Positions 24,643 through 34,071 of a stretch of 64,000 nt of DNA are shown piece by piece. The first letter of the stretch is position 1; each line of letters starts with the position of its first letter. The translations under genes were made by a program, and so were the position numbers. The notes under the pieces were generated by a model, which did no database searches, was not told the DNA's origin, and saw only the letters and a program-made list of their open reading frames with translations. The stretch lies in the NCBI GenBank assembly GCA_013200995.1, contig CP053688.1, positions 2,604,001 to 2,668,000 on the forward strand, in the 5' to 3' direction. Source of the stretch: Arthrobacter citreus. Lineage in GTDB: Bacteria > Bacillota > Bacilli > Bacillales > Bacillaceae_G.

Positions 24643-25194
24643 ATGAATAAAAAAGCGCTCATTATTATTGATTATACGAATGACTTTGTAGCAGATGCTG
24701 GTTCATTAACTTGTGGTAAGCCAGCTCAGGAAATTGAACAAAGTATTCTTCAATTAACAAAAACTTTCATTGAAGATCAAGATTATGTTGTATTTGCTGT
24801 AGATGTCCATGATGAAAATGATCCGTTTCATCCTGAAACAAAATTATTTCCACCTCATAATATTAGACATACTAAAGGAAGAGATTTATATGGTGGCTTA
24901 ATGGATTTATACAATTCATCAAAAGGTAAATCAACTATTCAATGGATTGATAAGACTCGTTATTCCGCATTTGCAGGAACTGACCTTGAGATAAAACTAA
25001 ATGAAAGAGGAATTAATGAACTTCATTTAATTGGGGTTTGTACTGATATTTGTGTATTACATACAGCAGTCGATGCTTATAATAAGGGGTATAAAATAGT
25101 CGTTCACGAGCAGGCAGTTGCAAGCTTTAATGCAGCTGGTCATGAATGGGCATTAAGTCATTTTAAAAATACTTTAGGGGCGGAAATAAGATGA
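24643..25194 (+). CDS. pncA: Nicotinamidase
   Basis: 183 aa; hydrolyses nicotinamide to nicotinate and ammonia. Cysteine-hydrolase (isochorismatase-like) fold with catalytic Asp in IIDYTNDFV (near residue 9), metal-site region VDVHDENDPFHPE, Lys in WIDKTRYSAFAGT and the nucleophile Cys in LIGVCTDICVLHTA. ATG at 24643 lies behind GGGGTGA. First of four overlapping genes that complete nicotinamide-to-NAD+ synthesis. Its stop overlaps the next start by 4 nt. Confidence 0.93.
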   Translation: MNKKALIIIDYTNDFVADAGSLTCGKPAQEIEQSILQLTKTFIEDQDYVVFAVDVHDENDPFHPETKLFPPHNIRHTKGRDLYGGLMDLYNSSKGKSTIQWIDKTRYSAFAGTDLEIKLNERGINELHLIGVCTDICVLHTAVDAYNKGYKIVVHEQAVASFNAAGHEWALSHFKNTLGAEIR

Positions 25195-26660
25195 ATTACA
25201 ACTTTCACGATGATAGCCTTGCACTTCACACAGACCTTTATCAAATTAATATGGCAGAAACATATTGGGGAGACAATATTCACAATAAAAATGCTATTTT
25301 TGAACTATATTTTCGAAAACTCCCATTCGGGAATGGATATGCGATATTTGCAGGTTTAGAAAAAATAATTAGTTATCTGCAAAACTTCAAATTTAGTAGT
25401 ACAGATCTTGTATATTTAAAAGAAGAACTTGGATATGAAGATGAATTTATTCAATATTTGTCTGGTGTAAAATTCACAGGTTCCATTAGATCAATTCAAG
25501 AAGGTGAATTAGTTTTTGGTAATGAACCTATTTTAAGAATTGAGGCCCCGTTATTAGAGGCTCAATTAATTGAAACTGCCTTATTAAACATCGTTAATTA
25601 CCAAACTTTAATTGCTACAAAAGCGTCACGTATTAAGCATATTGTCGGTAATGACACTCTTATGGAATTTGGTACTAGACGTGCTCAAGAATTTGATGCA
25701 GCAATTTGGGGAGCAAGAGCTGCTTTTATTGGTGGATTTCATGCGACTAGTAATGTTCGTGCTGGTAAATTATTTAATATTCCTGTTTCAGGTACACATG
25801 CACATGCGCTCGTGCAAGCTTATCGAGATGAATACATAGCTTTCAAAAAATATGCAGATCGTCATTACAACTGTACATTTTTAGTAGATACTTACGATAC
25901 CCTTAAAAGTGGAGTCCCTAATGCGATTAAGGTTGCTAAAGAGCTAGGTGATAAAATTAACTTTGCAGCGATCCGGTTAGATAGTGGTGATTTAGCTTAT
26001 TTATCAAAAGAAGCTAGAAAAATGCTCGATGAAGCTGGCTTCGTAAATACGAAAATTGTTGCTTCGAATGATTTAGATGAATATACAATCTTAAATTTAA
26101 AATCACAAGGAGCTAAAATTGATTCTTGGGGTATCGGAACAAAGCTTATTACAGCATATGATCAACCGGCTCTTGGAGCAGTTTATAAATTAGTAAGTAT
26201 TGAAGATGAAAACGATAAGATGATTGATACAATAAAAATTTCTCAAAATCCTGAAAAAGTAACAACACCAGGACTCAAGAAATTGTATCGAATTATTAAT
26301 ACGGTTAACCATCACGCTGAGGCTGATTATATTGCCCTTGAAGATGAAGATCCACAGTCAGAGGAAAAAATTAAGTTATTCCATCCAGTTCATCCTTACA
26401 TTAGTAAGTTTGTTACTAATTTTGAAGCTAGAGAGCTTCATCACCAAATTTTTACAAAAGGCGAATTAGTTTATAAAATGCCTGCGATTAAAGACATTCA
26501 AGATTTTGCTGAAAACAATTTAAGTGTACTTTGGGAAGAATACAAGCGTGCATTAAACCCAGAAGAATATCCAGTAGACTTAAGTCAAAAATGCTGGGAT
26601 AACAAAATGGAAAAAATAGCAGAAGCTAGAAAGAAAACAGAGGAAATGAAAAATGGCTAA
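25191..26660 (+). CDS. pncB: Nicotinate phosphoribosyltransferase
   Basis: 489 aa; makes nicotinate mononucleotide from nicotinate, PRPP and ATP. Family signatures: SLALHTDLYQINMAETYW at the N-terminus, ELYFRKLPFGNGYAIFAG, EFGTRRAQEFDAAIWGARAA, and RLDSGDLAYLSKEARKMLD with the PRPP-binding acidic residues. Length is typical of the long PncB. The start overlaps pncA (ATGA), and nadD overlaps its end by 8 nt, so translation is probably coupled. Confidence 0.95.
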   Translation: MNYNFHDDSLALHTDLYQINMAETYWGDNIHNKNAIFELYFRKLPFGNGYAIFAGLEKIISYLQNFKFSSTDLVYLKEELGYEDEFIQYLSGVKFTGSIRSIQEGELVFGNEPILRIEAPLLEAQLIETALLNIVNYQTLIATKASRIKHIVGNDTLMEFGTRRAQEFDAAIWGARAAFIGGFHATSNVRAGKLFNIPVSGTHAHALVQAYRDEYIAFKKYADRHYNCTFLVDTYDTLKSGVPNAIKVAKELGDKINFAAIRLDSGDLAYLSKEARKMLDEAGFVNTKIVASNDLDEYTILNLKSQGAKIDSWGIGTKLITAYDQPALGAVYKLVSIEDENDKMIDTIKISQNPEKVTTPGLKKLYRIINTVNHHAEADYIALEDEDPQSEEKIKLFHPVHPYISKFVTNFEARELHHQIFTKGELVYKMPAIKDIQDFAENNLSVLWEEYKRALNPEEYPVDLSQKCWDNKMEKIAEARKKTEEMKNG

Positions 26661-27282
26661 AATTGGGATTTACGGCAGTTCGTTTGATCCAATCACAAAC
26701 GTTCATTTATGGACTGCTAGTACAATTGCTCATCGTTGTCAATTAGACAAAGTAATATTTTTACCTTGCTCTTCAAAAAGAAGGGATAAACAATTACATA
26801 ATACTGATGAACATCGTTGGAATATGTTAAATTTGGCAATTCAAAATAACACAAAATTTATTGCAGACGATTATGAAATGAGTAAAGAGGCTTGGGAAGT
26901 CTTTACTTACTATACAATGAATCATTTTAAAGCTAAGTATAGTGAAGATGAAGTTTACTTCATAATGGGAGCTGACCTTCTAGAAGATATTGCAGAAGGA
27001 AAATGGAAATACGGTGATCAATTAGTTTCTGAAAATAAATTCATTGTTATGGCGCGTGATGGAATTGATATGTTAAAGACCATCTCTCGTTCTCCCCTAT
27101 TAAGAAATAATGATAATGGCTCTAGATTTCATTTAATTGATAAAGGATTAGCAATGGAAATTAGTTCAACTTATATCCGAGAAGAGTTTGCTAAAGGCGG
27201 CGAGCCAAGATATTTATTGCCTGAGGAATGCTACGCTTATATTAAAAAATACAATCTGTATCAAAAGGAGAATGAAGATTGA
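26653..27282 (+). CDS. nadD: Nicotinate-nucleotide adenylyltransferase, NadD-like
   Basis: 209 aa; would join NaMN with ATP to form deamido-NAD. Nucleotidyltransferase motifs: [16 protein letters not shown] and, at the C-terminus, [15 protein letters not shown]. The usual HxGH reads TNVH: the first His is Thr, as in T/HxGH enzymes, but Gly is Val. [11 protein letters not shown] is the second substrate loop. The divergence from housekeeping NadD suggests a specialised copy of this salvage operon; a standard nadD is probably elsewhere. It overlaps both neighbours. Confidence 0.85.
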   Translation: MAKIGIYGSSFDPITNVHLWTASTIAHRCQLDKVIFLPCSSKRRDKQLHNTDEHRWNMLNLAIQNNTKFIADDYEMSKEAWEVFTYYTMNHFKAKYSEDEVYFIMGADLLEDIAEGKWKYGDQLVSENKFIVMARDGIDMLKTISRSPLLRNNDNGSRFHLIDKGLAMEISSTYIREEFAKGGEPRYLLPEECYAYIKKYNLYQKENED

Positions 27283-28100
27283 ACAATTTACAAAAAGAAA
27301 TCGTTGAAGAAATGAAAGTGAAGCCTGTTATTTCCCCTAAAGAGGAAATAAGAATTAGTGTTAATTTCTTAAAAAGTTATTTAAAGAAACATCCATTTTT
27401 AAATGGTTTTGTTTTAGGCATTTCAGGCGGCCAAGATTCTACTTTAACTGGTAAACTTGCACAAATAGCAGTTGATGAATTAAATAGTGAGCAAACCGAA
27501 AAAGTGTATTTATTTATCGCAATTCGCTTACCTTATGGTGTACAAATGGACGAAGAAGATTGCCAAGAGGCGTTAAAATTTATCCAACCAACTAAGACTT
27601 TCACAGTAAATATTAAAGCTGCTGTAGATGCAAGTGTTAATACATTAAAGGATATTGGCATAGAGCTTACTGATTTCGCAAAAGGGAATGAAAAAGCTAG
27701 AGAACGAATGAAAGCTCAATATAGTGTCGCAGCAATGAATGGTTGTGTTGTATTAGGAACAGATCATTCTGCTGAGGCTATTACTGGATTTTACACTAAA
27801 TTTGGAGATGGTGGCGCTGACCTTACTCCACTTTTCCGTCTAAATAAACGTCAAGGCAAAATGTTATTAAAAGAATTAAACTGCCCAGCTAAACTATATG
27901 AAAAGGTTCCAACTGCTGATCTTGAGGAAGATCGCCCACAATTAGCAGATGAAGTAGCTCTTGGTGTTACATATGATGATATCGATGATTATTTAGAAGG
28001 TAAAGAAATTAATAGTGACTCACAAGCAAAGATCGAATCATGGTTTAATAAATCCAGACATAAGAGACAAATGCCTTACACTGTATTTGATAAATTCTAA
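27279..28100 (+). CDS. nadE: NH3-dependent NAD synthetase
   Basis: 273 aa; amidates deamido-NAD to NAD+. The ATP-pyrophosphatase P loop is [18 protein letters not shown]; the substrate motifs are [19 protein letters not shown] and [21 protein letters not shown] text around residue 180, then [19 protein letters not shown]. No glutaminase domain, so free ammonia is used. It starts with TTG overlapping the nadD stop, behind AAAGGAG. Last gene of the operon; the ammonia released by PncA could be reused here. Confidence 0.95.
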   Translation: MNNLQKEIVEEMKVKPVISPKEEIRISVNFLKSYLKKHPFLNGFVLGISGGQDSTLTGKLAQIAVDELNSEQTEKVYLFIAIRLPYGVQMDEEDCQEALKFIQPTKTFTVNIKAAVDASVNTLKDIGIELTDFAKGNEKARERMKAQYSVAAMNGCVVLGTDHSAEAITGFYTKFGDGGADLTPLFRLNKRQGKMLLKELNCPAKLYEKVPTADLEEDRPQLADEVALGVTYDDIDDYLEGKEINSDSQAKIESWFNKSRHKRQMPYTVFDKF

Positions 28101-28206
28101 TTCTTAAAACTTTAGTAATTTTTTCGTTTAAAACTTTAATTGGATATGAAAGTAAAAATTGGACATCGTAATAATACAGTCATTAAGAAAGGATGTTTAA
28201 TTCATT

Positions 28207-28347
28207 ATGTGGATTTTATTCTTTATTCTTTTAATCTTATGGGTATTAGGCTATTTTACTTTCCATATCGCAGGTGGATTAATTCATATTGTATTAATTA
28301 TTGCAATCATAGTATTTATCGTTAACCTATTTAGACGTAAAAAGTAG
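28207..28347 (+). CDS. lmo0937-family 46-aa membrane protein
   Basis: Very small protein, almost entirely two hydrophobic segments joined by FHIAGGLIH and ending RRKK: MWILFFILLILWVLGYFTF then IHIVLIIAIIVFIVNLF. This pattern is the lmo0937/DUF5670 family of Firmicutes, often stress-induced. An AAGGAT lies rather far (about 12 nt) upstream of ATG. A strong terminator follows. Confidence 0.8.
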   Translation: MWILFFILLILWVLGYFTFHIAGGLIHIVLIIAIIVFIVNLFRRKK

Positions 28348-28365
28348 CAGGATCAATACACATCG

Positions 28366-28391
28366 AGAGCTTGAATTTTCAAGCTCTTTTT
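28366..28391 (+). terminator. Rho-independent terminator
   Basis: AGAGCTTGAA/TTCAAGCTC stem with a small loop, followed by five Ts. Confidence 0.85.
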
Positions 28392-28478
28392 GTTTTCTTT
28401 ATTTCTCTGTTTAGCTCTTCTATCTTCCTCTATTATTGAATAAGATTCAATGAATGTCATAAATAGAGGAGCGAAAAT

Positions 28479-29987
28479 ATGACAGTAAGTATGGAGCCTC
28501 CTATTTCTATGGAACAAATGCTTCAAACAATTCGTACAGGACTACCAAAAACATTGGAACCTAAACATATAATCATTGTTGGTGCAGGTATTTCTGGCTT
28601 AGTGGCTGCTTCTCTTTTAAAAGCAGCAGGGCATGAAGTAACGATTCTAGAAGGAAATAATCGCATTGGTGGACGAATTTATACAAATCGTTCTTTTTAT
28701 GCAAACCAGTATATGGAAAATGGTGCAATGCGAATACCATCAATACATTTACTTGTTCTAGAATATATTAAGAAATTTAATCTTACTCTTGAAGAATTCA
28801 TTAATAGCACTCCAAAAGATATTATTTATGTTAATAACGTAAGAACTATTCAAAAGCTTTATGAGGAAAATCCAGACATTCTAAACTTCCCCACATCACC
28901 ATCTGAAAAAGGTAAAACAGCAGAATATTTGGCCGGGTATGCCATGCAGCCTGTAACTGATTTCATAAAAAAGAATCCAAAAAAGAATTGGGAAATCGTG
29001 ATTAAATTGCTTGATCGTTACTCTATGGAATATTATTTAAAATACAATCCATATGGCAGAACATTATCAGTTGGAGCAATTGATATGATCAAGGTTATGC
29101 TAGGTATGGAAGGCTTTCCAGAGCTCTCATTCACTGCATTACTTCGAGAAGTAATGATTTTATTTACTCCCGGTCTTAAGTTTTATGAAATTAAAGGTGG
29201 AAATGACCATTTGCCATATTCCTTCCTTCCTGAAATACAAGACAATCTTTATTACAATCAAAAAATGAAAAAAATTGAACAACATGACTCATATGTAACA
29301 ATCCATACAGAAGATACCCAAACCTCACAACAATATAATGTCACTGGTGACTTAGCTATCATTACAATCCCATTTTCATTACTAAATTTCGTGGAGGTAA
29401 TTCCACGCGATTTATTTTCTTACAACAAATATAAAGCAATCCGACAATTACACTATGTGCCCTCGACTAAAATCGGATTGCAATTTAGAACTAGATTTTG
29501 GGAGAAAGAAGGTAATATTGGCGGAAAAATGATTTCTGATTTACCTGTACGTTATTCCTATTTCCCAAGTCAATCCGTTGGCTCAGAAGGCCCAGGTGTC
29601 ATATTAGCAAGCTATACATGGGAAGACAACGCATCAATTTGGGATAGCTTAACAGAAAAAGAACAAATAGAAAATGCGTTAGAAGATTTATCAAGAATAT
29701 ATGGGAAAGAAATATACAGTGAGTATATTACTGGTAACACATTTAGTTGGGCAGAAAATCCATTTTCAGGTGGTGCTTTTGCCATTTTCAAACCTGACCA
29801 GCAAACTGAAATTGCCCCCTATATATCAACACCAGAAGGAATGATTCACTTCGCTGGAGATCACACGTCTACCGCTCCAGGTTGGATTCAAGGTGCAATC
29901 GAATCCGGAATAAGAGTAGCCTATGAGGTTAACGATTTACCTAAATCGGAAGCAAATGAGAACTTTGAAACGCATGAACAAGGATAA
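28479..29987 (+). CDS. Flavin amine oxidase / L-amino-acid-oxidase-like, copy 1
   Basis: 502 aa. FAD-binding Rossmann motif IIIVGAGISGLVAASLLKAA followed by EGNNRIGGRIYT; substrate-domain text GAMRIPSIHLLVLEYIKKF; C-terminal FAD motif IHFAGDHTSTAPGWIQGAIE. This is the monoamine/L-amino-acid oxidase superfamily, which oxidises amines with O2 to give aldehyde or keto acid, NH3 and H2O2. No signal peptide. GAGGAGCG precedes ATG. A clear paralogue (about half of positions identical by eye) lies at 59905. The substrate is unknown. Confidence 0.9.
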   Translation: MTVSMEPPISMEQMLQTIRTGLPKTLEPKHIIIVGAGISGLVAASLLKAAGHEVTILEGNNRIGGRIYTNRSFYANQYMENGAMRIPSIHLLVLEYIKKFNLTLEEFINSTPKDIIYVNNVRTIQKLYEENPDILNFPTSPSEKGKTAEYLAGYAMQPVTDFIKKNPKKNWEIVIKLLDRYSMEYYLKYNPYGRTLSVGAIDMIKVMLGMEGFPELSFTALLREVMILFTPGLKFYEIKGGNDHLPYSFLPEIQDNLYYNQKMKKIEQHDSYVTIHTEDTQTSQQYNVTGDLAIITIPFSLLNFVEVIPRDLFSYNKYKAIRQLHYVPSTKIGLQFRTRFWEKEGNIGGKMISDLPVRYSYFPSQSVGSEGPGVILASYTWEDNASIWDSLTEKEQIENALEDLSRIYGKEIYSEYITGNTFSWAENPFSGGAFAIFKPDQQTEIAPYISTPEGMIHFAGDHTSTAPGWIQGAIESGIRVAYEVNDLPKSEANENFETHEQG

Positions 29988-30036
29988 GGCAATTGTGTAA
30001 GGAACGCGGCGAACACTAGGTGAACAACATGAATTT

Positions 30037-30120
30037 TAAAATTTGTTCATAAAGTGGTGGTTTTTGTGCATAAACACAAGTTTTTCGCGCGTAAACCAGA
30101 GTTTTCTGTGCGTAATAAAT
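30037..30120. repeat. Second 21-bp tandem array (about 4 units)
   Basis: Degenerate 21-bp units of the type agtttttcgcgcgtaaaccag begin at 30037, 30058, 30079 and 30100. The unit resembles that of the 11771-12068 array (AGTTTT..ATA..CCA), so both may come from the same slippage-prone element. It lies 3' of the amine oxidase gene, before its terminator. Confidence 0.65.
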
Positions 30121-30160
30121 TGAACTCAATTAATTAAACCCTCATATGTAGATTACAAAT

Positions 30161-30192
30161 AAAAAACCCACAAGAATCTTGTGGGTTTTCTT
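30161..30192. terminator. Bidirectional terminator
   Basis: AAAACCCACAAGA/TCTTGTGGGTTTT, a long stem with a tiny loop and As and Ts on both sides, between convergent genes. Confidence 0.85.
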
Positions 30193-30199
30193 CAAAGTT

Positions 30200-30613
30200 T
30201 TATCCAATTTTTAAATAACCAACTGAAGGAACAAATGAATAACCTTGATTTATTACCATATCAGTGATTTCCGTTGTTTCTATATCTTTGACTTGATGAA
30301 ATAATTTATACTTTATGTATTTTACTTTCTTTCCTCTTAACACATTATTTAAATAAACTAATTCAATTGCTAAAAAAGGTATTCTGTACTTTAAATTATT
30401 CGTTATTCTGTTTGTAATTAGCTCATTGAACTCAATATCAGCATGATTAATAGAATTATTTCTCATATCATCTACTAATTTATTTTGTTTATCAGTGAAC
30501 TCATTAATAATATATTCGATTTCCACTTTTGATAGGGAACGAGTTTCTTTTAATGGCAGTGTAACCTGATTTGTTTTTTCTTTACTAAATAATCGTTTAA
30601 AAAATTTAATCAT
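30200..30613 (-). CDS. Hypothetical cytoplasmic protein
   Basis: 137 aa, basic N-terminus (MIKFFKRLFSKEKTNQ) that could sit on the membrane surface, followed by a mostly helical body rich in Asn, Ile and Lys. No signal peptide, cysteine or known motif. GAGGACGGG precedes ATG. Convergent with the amine oxidase gene. No family recognised. Confidence 0.65.
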   Translation of the reverse strand: MIKFFKRLFSKEKTNQVTLPLKETRSLSKVEIEYIINEFTDKQNKLVDDMRNNSINHADIEFNELITNRITNNLKYRIPFLAIELVYLNNVLRGKKVKYIKYKLFHQVKDIETTEITDMVINQGYSFVPSVGYLKIG

Positions 30614-30815
30614 AGTCCCGTCCTCTTCAATTTTTTCTTATTTATATTTTGGCACTGTTAAATAAAATTGTAAAAATAAATTTTTAGGCACTAATATTAT
30701 TCTACTATTAAATCAAAAATCCTTTGTATAAATGCTACTCTTTAAAAATTTTTTGTTCTTAAATTAAGAAATTCAATACAAATAGCAAGATTAAAGGAAA
30801 GATTCTAATCAGTAA

Positions 30816-30846
30816 TAAAAAACACCTAAAAGTAGGTGCTTTTTTA
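30816..30846 (-). terminator. Rho-independent terminator
   Basis: CACCTA/TAGGTG stem with a 4-nt loop and T runs on both strands; it overlaps the nuclease stop codon region. Confidence 0.7.
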
Positions 30847-31479
30847 GTCACTTTCACATGCATAATGATCATGATCTCGATCCATTTTTTCTTGATAAGC
30901 TTTGTTCCCTTTTGGCACACCATTTGGATAAACTTTTCTTAAGTCTGTACAATTCTTAAATGTTTTGCCCTTAGATACATTGTTAGTATTTGTTTGATTT
31001 ACTTTATTTTTACTCCATAAACCAACTCCCCGTTTTTGGGCAGTTGCTTGTAAACTTCTTAGCTCAGATTCATATGAATAGTCACCATAGTCATAAAATT
31101 TTTCAACATAACCTTTTTTTATAATTTCTTTTTGAATTAATCTTCCATCGATCCAAACCCATGCAAGTGTTCGATTATATTTATCCTTTTTCGGACCATC
31201 ATACTCAAGCTCGATTGTTTTCGCATTTTCTAATAGATTACAAGTATACGCTGAAGCTTCTTTACCAAAAGGTTCGATCGTCCTTGTACTTTCTGGTGTA
31301 TCAATATATAAGAACCTTGTTGTACCTACAGTTGTAAATCTGGCTGTATCACCGTCAATACATTTAACTAGTTCAACTGTAAACTTTGTATCGGATTTAG
31401 CGTTAACAGATGTTGCTTGCTGAGAACAGCCACTAATTCCAAGGATAGCCATTAAAGTTAGTAATATAAATCTTTTCAT
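30844..31479 (-). CDS. Thermonuclease-family lipoprotein with excalibur domain
   Basis: 211 aa, extracellular nuclease. Lipobox GISGCSQ near residue 18. Staphylococcal-nuclease-like domain: VKCIDGDTARFTT, FLYIDTPES (Asp and catalytic Arg region), KYNRTLAWVWIDG and GLW. The C-terminus is an excalibur calcium-binding motif, NCTDLRKVYPNGVPKG then DRDHDHYACE. This order matches YncB/YokF-like nucleases of Bacillus. ATG at 31479 follows GGGGGAAC; the frame opens further at 31533 without a ribosome site. Probably used to degrade outside DNA. Confidence 0.92.
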   Translation of the reverse strand: MKRFILLTLMAILGISGCSQQATSVNAKSDTKFTVELVKCIDGDTARFTTVGTTRFLYIDTPESTRTIEPFGKEASAYTCNLLENAKTIELEYDGPKKDKYNRTLAWVWIDGRLIQKEIIKKGYVEKFYDYGDYSYESELRSLQATAQKRGVGLWSKNKVNQTNTNNVSKGKTFKNCTDLRKVYPNGVPKGNKAYQEKMDRDHDHYACESD

Positions 31480-31589
31480 GATGTTCCCCCAACTACTCTT
31501 GTTACTAACTATTATTTTAACAATAAAATCCAATTATGTATCGAATAATAGAGGGATTTTTCAATTTTACCGGATAAACACATCACATA

Positions 31590-32522
31590 TTAAGAATATA
31601 AAGATCTCCATAAATAAAAAGTTACGTATGCTTCCCAACCTTCCCAGCTTGTCGATAATTTTTTAATTTCTTCTACTGAAGGCTTTTTCTCTAAAGATAG
31701 TAGATTTTTTAAAGCATTATGTATTCCTACATCAGCAATTGGAAAAGCAGATTTTTCTTTTAAACATTTCATTAAAACATAATCCGCTGTCCAATTACCA
31801 ACGCCTCGAATTTCTACTAGTTTACTTAGCTTTTTCTCATAAGAGCCTAAATCTTGCAAATTTTCTTTTGAAATGAGACCCTCTGCCATAAGTTTTGCAA
31901 TCCCAATAACATACTCTGCTTTTCGCGTCGTGAATTTTAGGCTAGTTAAATCTGAAACTTCTAGTTCGGCTATTACATTCGGAGTTGGAAATAGCCAAAA
32001 AGTTTCATCCTTCCATTTAAAACTCTCTCCATATGTTTCAACAAAGCTTCGTTTTAAAGAAAATGCGAATGTAAGATTGATTTGCTGCCCCATAATTGCC
32101 CATGTAAATGCTTCAAATAAATCGGGAATTCCTATTACACGAAGTCCGAAATGCTGATTAATTAGTTGCTGTAGCAATTGATCATTTTTACTTAATTGAT
32201 AGAAATCCGTAAGATCTCGATCTAAATCAAATAAATCCCAAACAAATGCTGCTGCAGCTACCCTTGTTTCGTCATTTAATATTTGATCTGGAAACTCAAT
32301 CAAAACTCGATTTTGCTCACTGCTGACTTTAAGAAAAATTAATTCATTTTCTACTTTTATAAGCTTAAAAAAATACTCCCCTTTAACTTGATGGAGTACT
32401 TCATTATTCGACCTTGCTAAAAACACTAAGCATTCTTTAAAGGAGAAATCTTTTGGTGTTAAAATGGATATCGAATTCTTACTTTCATCTAGTACAAGTG
32501 ATTCTCTGAATTCTTTATTCAT
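31590..32522 (-). CDS. alkA: DNA-3-methyladenine glycosylase II
   Basis: 310 aa; removes alkylated purines from DNA. The helix-hairpin-helix motif is LVEIRGVGNWTADYVLM, followed by the catalytic Asp in FPIADVGIHNAL, and the recognition helix region is WAIMGQQINLTFA. The N-terminal beta domain (about 100 residues) is present, as in E. coli AlkA. AGAGGTAA precedes ATG. It may act with the AlkD-like protein at 6374; the two are far apart and not co-regulated in any visible way. Confidence 0.93.
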   Translation of the reverse strand: MNKEFRESLVLDESKNSISILTPKDFSFKECLVFLARSNNEVLHQVKGEYFFKLIKVENELIFLKVSSEQNRVLIEFPDQILNDETRVAAAAFVWDLFDLDRDLTDFYQLSKNDQLLQQLINQHFGLRVIGIPDLFEAFTWAIMGQQINLTFAFSLKRSFVETYGESFKWKDETFWLFPTPNVIAELEVSDLTSLKFTTRKAEYVIGIAKLMAEGLISKENLQDLGSYEKKLSKLVEIRGVGNWTADYVLMKCLKEKSAFPIADVGIHNALKNLLSLEKKPSVEEIKKLSTSWEGWEAYVTFYLWRSLYS

Positions 32523-32567
32523 GTTAATTACCTCTTTTCAAATTCTGGGATAAAAATATTTTCTAGC

Positions 32568-33542
32568 TCATAAATTAACAGTCTCTTTATCTTGCTTTAA
32601 GACTTTTTCCTTCTGTGATAGATAGCTATGTAAGATCATACCTACCATTATAATAAACATACCAATCCAAGAAATTATCGTTGGAAGTGCTGAGGATAAG
32701 AAGAAAATCTCACCAATTACTGTAAACAATACTTCCATTGATTGGGTCGCTTCTACCGCGCCTAATTTTTGCATATTTCCTCTCACCAAATCAGTTGCTT
32801 GAAAAAATAATACAGTTGCAATCACTCCAGATGAAATAGCTACAATTAATGATTGTGAAATTTGGCTTTGACTCGGCGGCCCTAGCGTATAAAAACCATA
32901 GATTGAAAGAATAAGCCAAAATGGTAAACTTGCTAAAGTCATACCTAAAACACGTTGATATACATCCAGCTTTCCATCACATATTTCCATCATTTTTCGA
33001 TTACCAAGTGGATAAGCAATGGAAGCAATAATGACAGGTAAAATGCCCATTATTACTGTTGAAATAGCTATTTTTGTAGCTAACTCAATTTGCATTAATA
33101 AAATACCAAATATAATTAATAATGACATCCCTAGTCCTTTAAATGGGATTTGGCCACGTATCTTTTGTAGACCATTTGGTGTTTGCACTGAAATAAAAAA
33201 TAAAGGCGCTAACAATGAACCAGATAAAATCGTGATTTGCCATGAACTAGCTATTAGCCAACCTGGAGAATAAACCGCTGCAAAACAGATTGGTGCATAA
33301 AACAAACCAAATCCAATTGTTGACCATAAAATCCAACCTTTTAAATTCCTTTTCATTTCTTTCAATAAAACAGTAAGATTTCTTCTAGAAATTACGATCA
33401 TCATTAAAAAAGGAACCATAAAAAAGTACCTTAATGACGCGCTCCAAATCCAACTTCCACCGGATAATTCCATTGAGTGGTTTAAAATAAACGTTATCGA
33501 AAAGAAAAATGCTGCTAATATTCCTAATATAATTGGGCGCAT
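32568..33542 (-). CDS. EamA/DMT-type multidrug resistance efflux transporter
   Basis: 324 aa, about ten hydrophobic segments in two repeats, as in drug/metabolite transporters. The start MRPIILGILAAFFFSITFIL and the internal region ATVLFFQATDLVRGNMQKLG match the EmrE-like (PF13536) branch. AGAGGTGG precedes ATG. It is divergent in function from its neighbours; the nudix gene upstream on the same strand ends 28 nt away, so co-transcription is possible. The substrate is unknown. Confidence 0.85.
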   Translation of the reverse strand: MRPIILGILAAFFFSITFILNHSMELSGGSWIWSASLRYFFMVPFLMMIVISRRNLTVLLKEMKRNLKGWILWSTIGFGLFYAPICFAAVYSPGWLIASSWQITILSGSLLAPLFFISVQTPNGLQKIRGQIPFKGLGMSLLIIFGILLMQIELATKIAISTVIMGILPVIIASIAYPLGNRKMMEICDGKLDVYQRVLGMTLASLPFWLILSIYGFYTLGPPSQSQISQSLIVAISSGVIATVLFFQATDLVRGNMQKLGAVEATQSMEVLFTVIGEIFFLSSALPTIISWIGMFIIMVGMILHSYLSQKEKVLKQDKETVNL

Positions 33543-33570
33543 TTAAACCACCACCTCTTAACTCATTCAA

Positions 33571-34032
33571 CTATTTAACAATAAAATGATTTTCTGTTGA
33601 AAAATCCTTTAATTTTGTTCGCAAAAATTCCGGGTATAATTCGATTTCTTCAAGGTTCTCAATCGGTACCCATTTGAATATTAGTCTATCACCTTCAAAA
33701 CCATAAAACGATTTATTCATCATATGAATAATCTTTTGTTCACTTGTAACTTTATAGTAAAGACCAACTTCATGAATATCTTTGCCATTATAATGAAAGA
33801 AGTTTTCTACAGTCCACATCATTTTTTCGATGTCAACTTCTATGCCGAGTTCTTCAATAAACTCTCTTTGTAAGCTTATATGTGATTCTTCATTCAATTT
33901 TATTCTACCTCCAGGTAAGGACCAAATTGATTCACTTGCTAGTCTATGAATTAGTACATGCCTGTTTTCAATCCAAATACCTGCCACTCTTAAATTAAAT
34001 ACATTGTTTTCTAATTTAAATACAACATCCAT
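33571..34032 (-). CDS. Nudix hydrolase
   Basis: 153 aa. The nudix box reads GGRIKLNEESHISLQREFIE then ELGI, matching Gx5Ex7REUxEExGU. It hydrolyses nucleoside diphosphates linked to another group; the substrate is unknown. I prefer ATG at 34032 (MDVVFKLENN, with AGGT upstream), which is the usual family N-terminus. The ATG at 34071, next to the stop of the preceding gene, would add 13 residues and rely on coupling. Same strand as the DUF1835 gene. Confidence 0.88.
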   Translation of the reverse strand: MDVVFKLENNVFNLRVAGIWIENRHVLIHRLASESIWSLPGGRIKLNEESHISLQREFIEELGIEVDIEKMMWTVENFFHYNGKDIHEVGLYYKVTSEQKIIHMMNKSFYGFEGDRLIFKWVPIENLEEIELYPEFLRTKLKDFSTENHFIVK

Positions 34033-34071
34033 TATGAATACCTGCCATTTATTTTTTTCTTCTTTCAGCAT

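Noticed and set aside
28126..28147. Sigma-B-like promoter before the lmo0937-family gene (GTTTAA..GGATAT)
   Set aside because: The spacing between boxes is about 10 bp, shorter than the 12-15 bp normally required.
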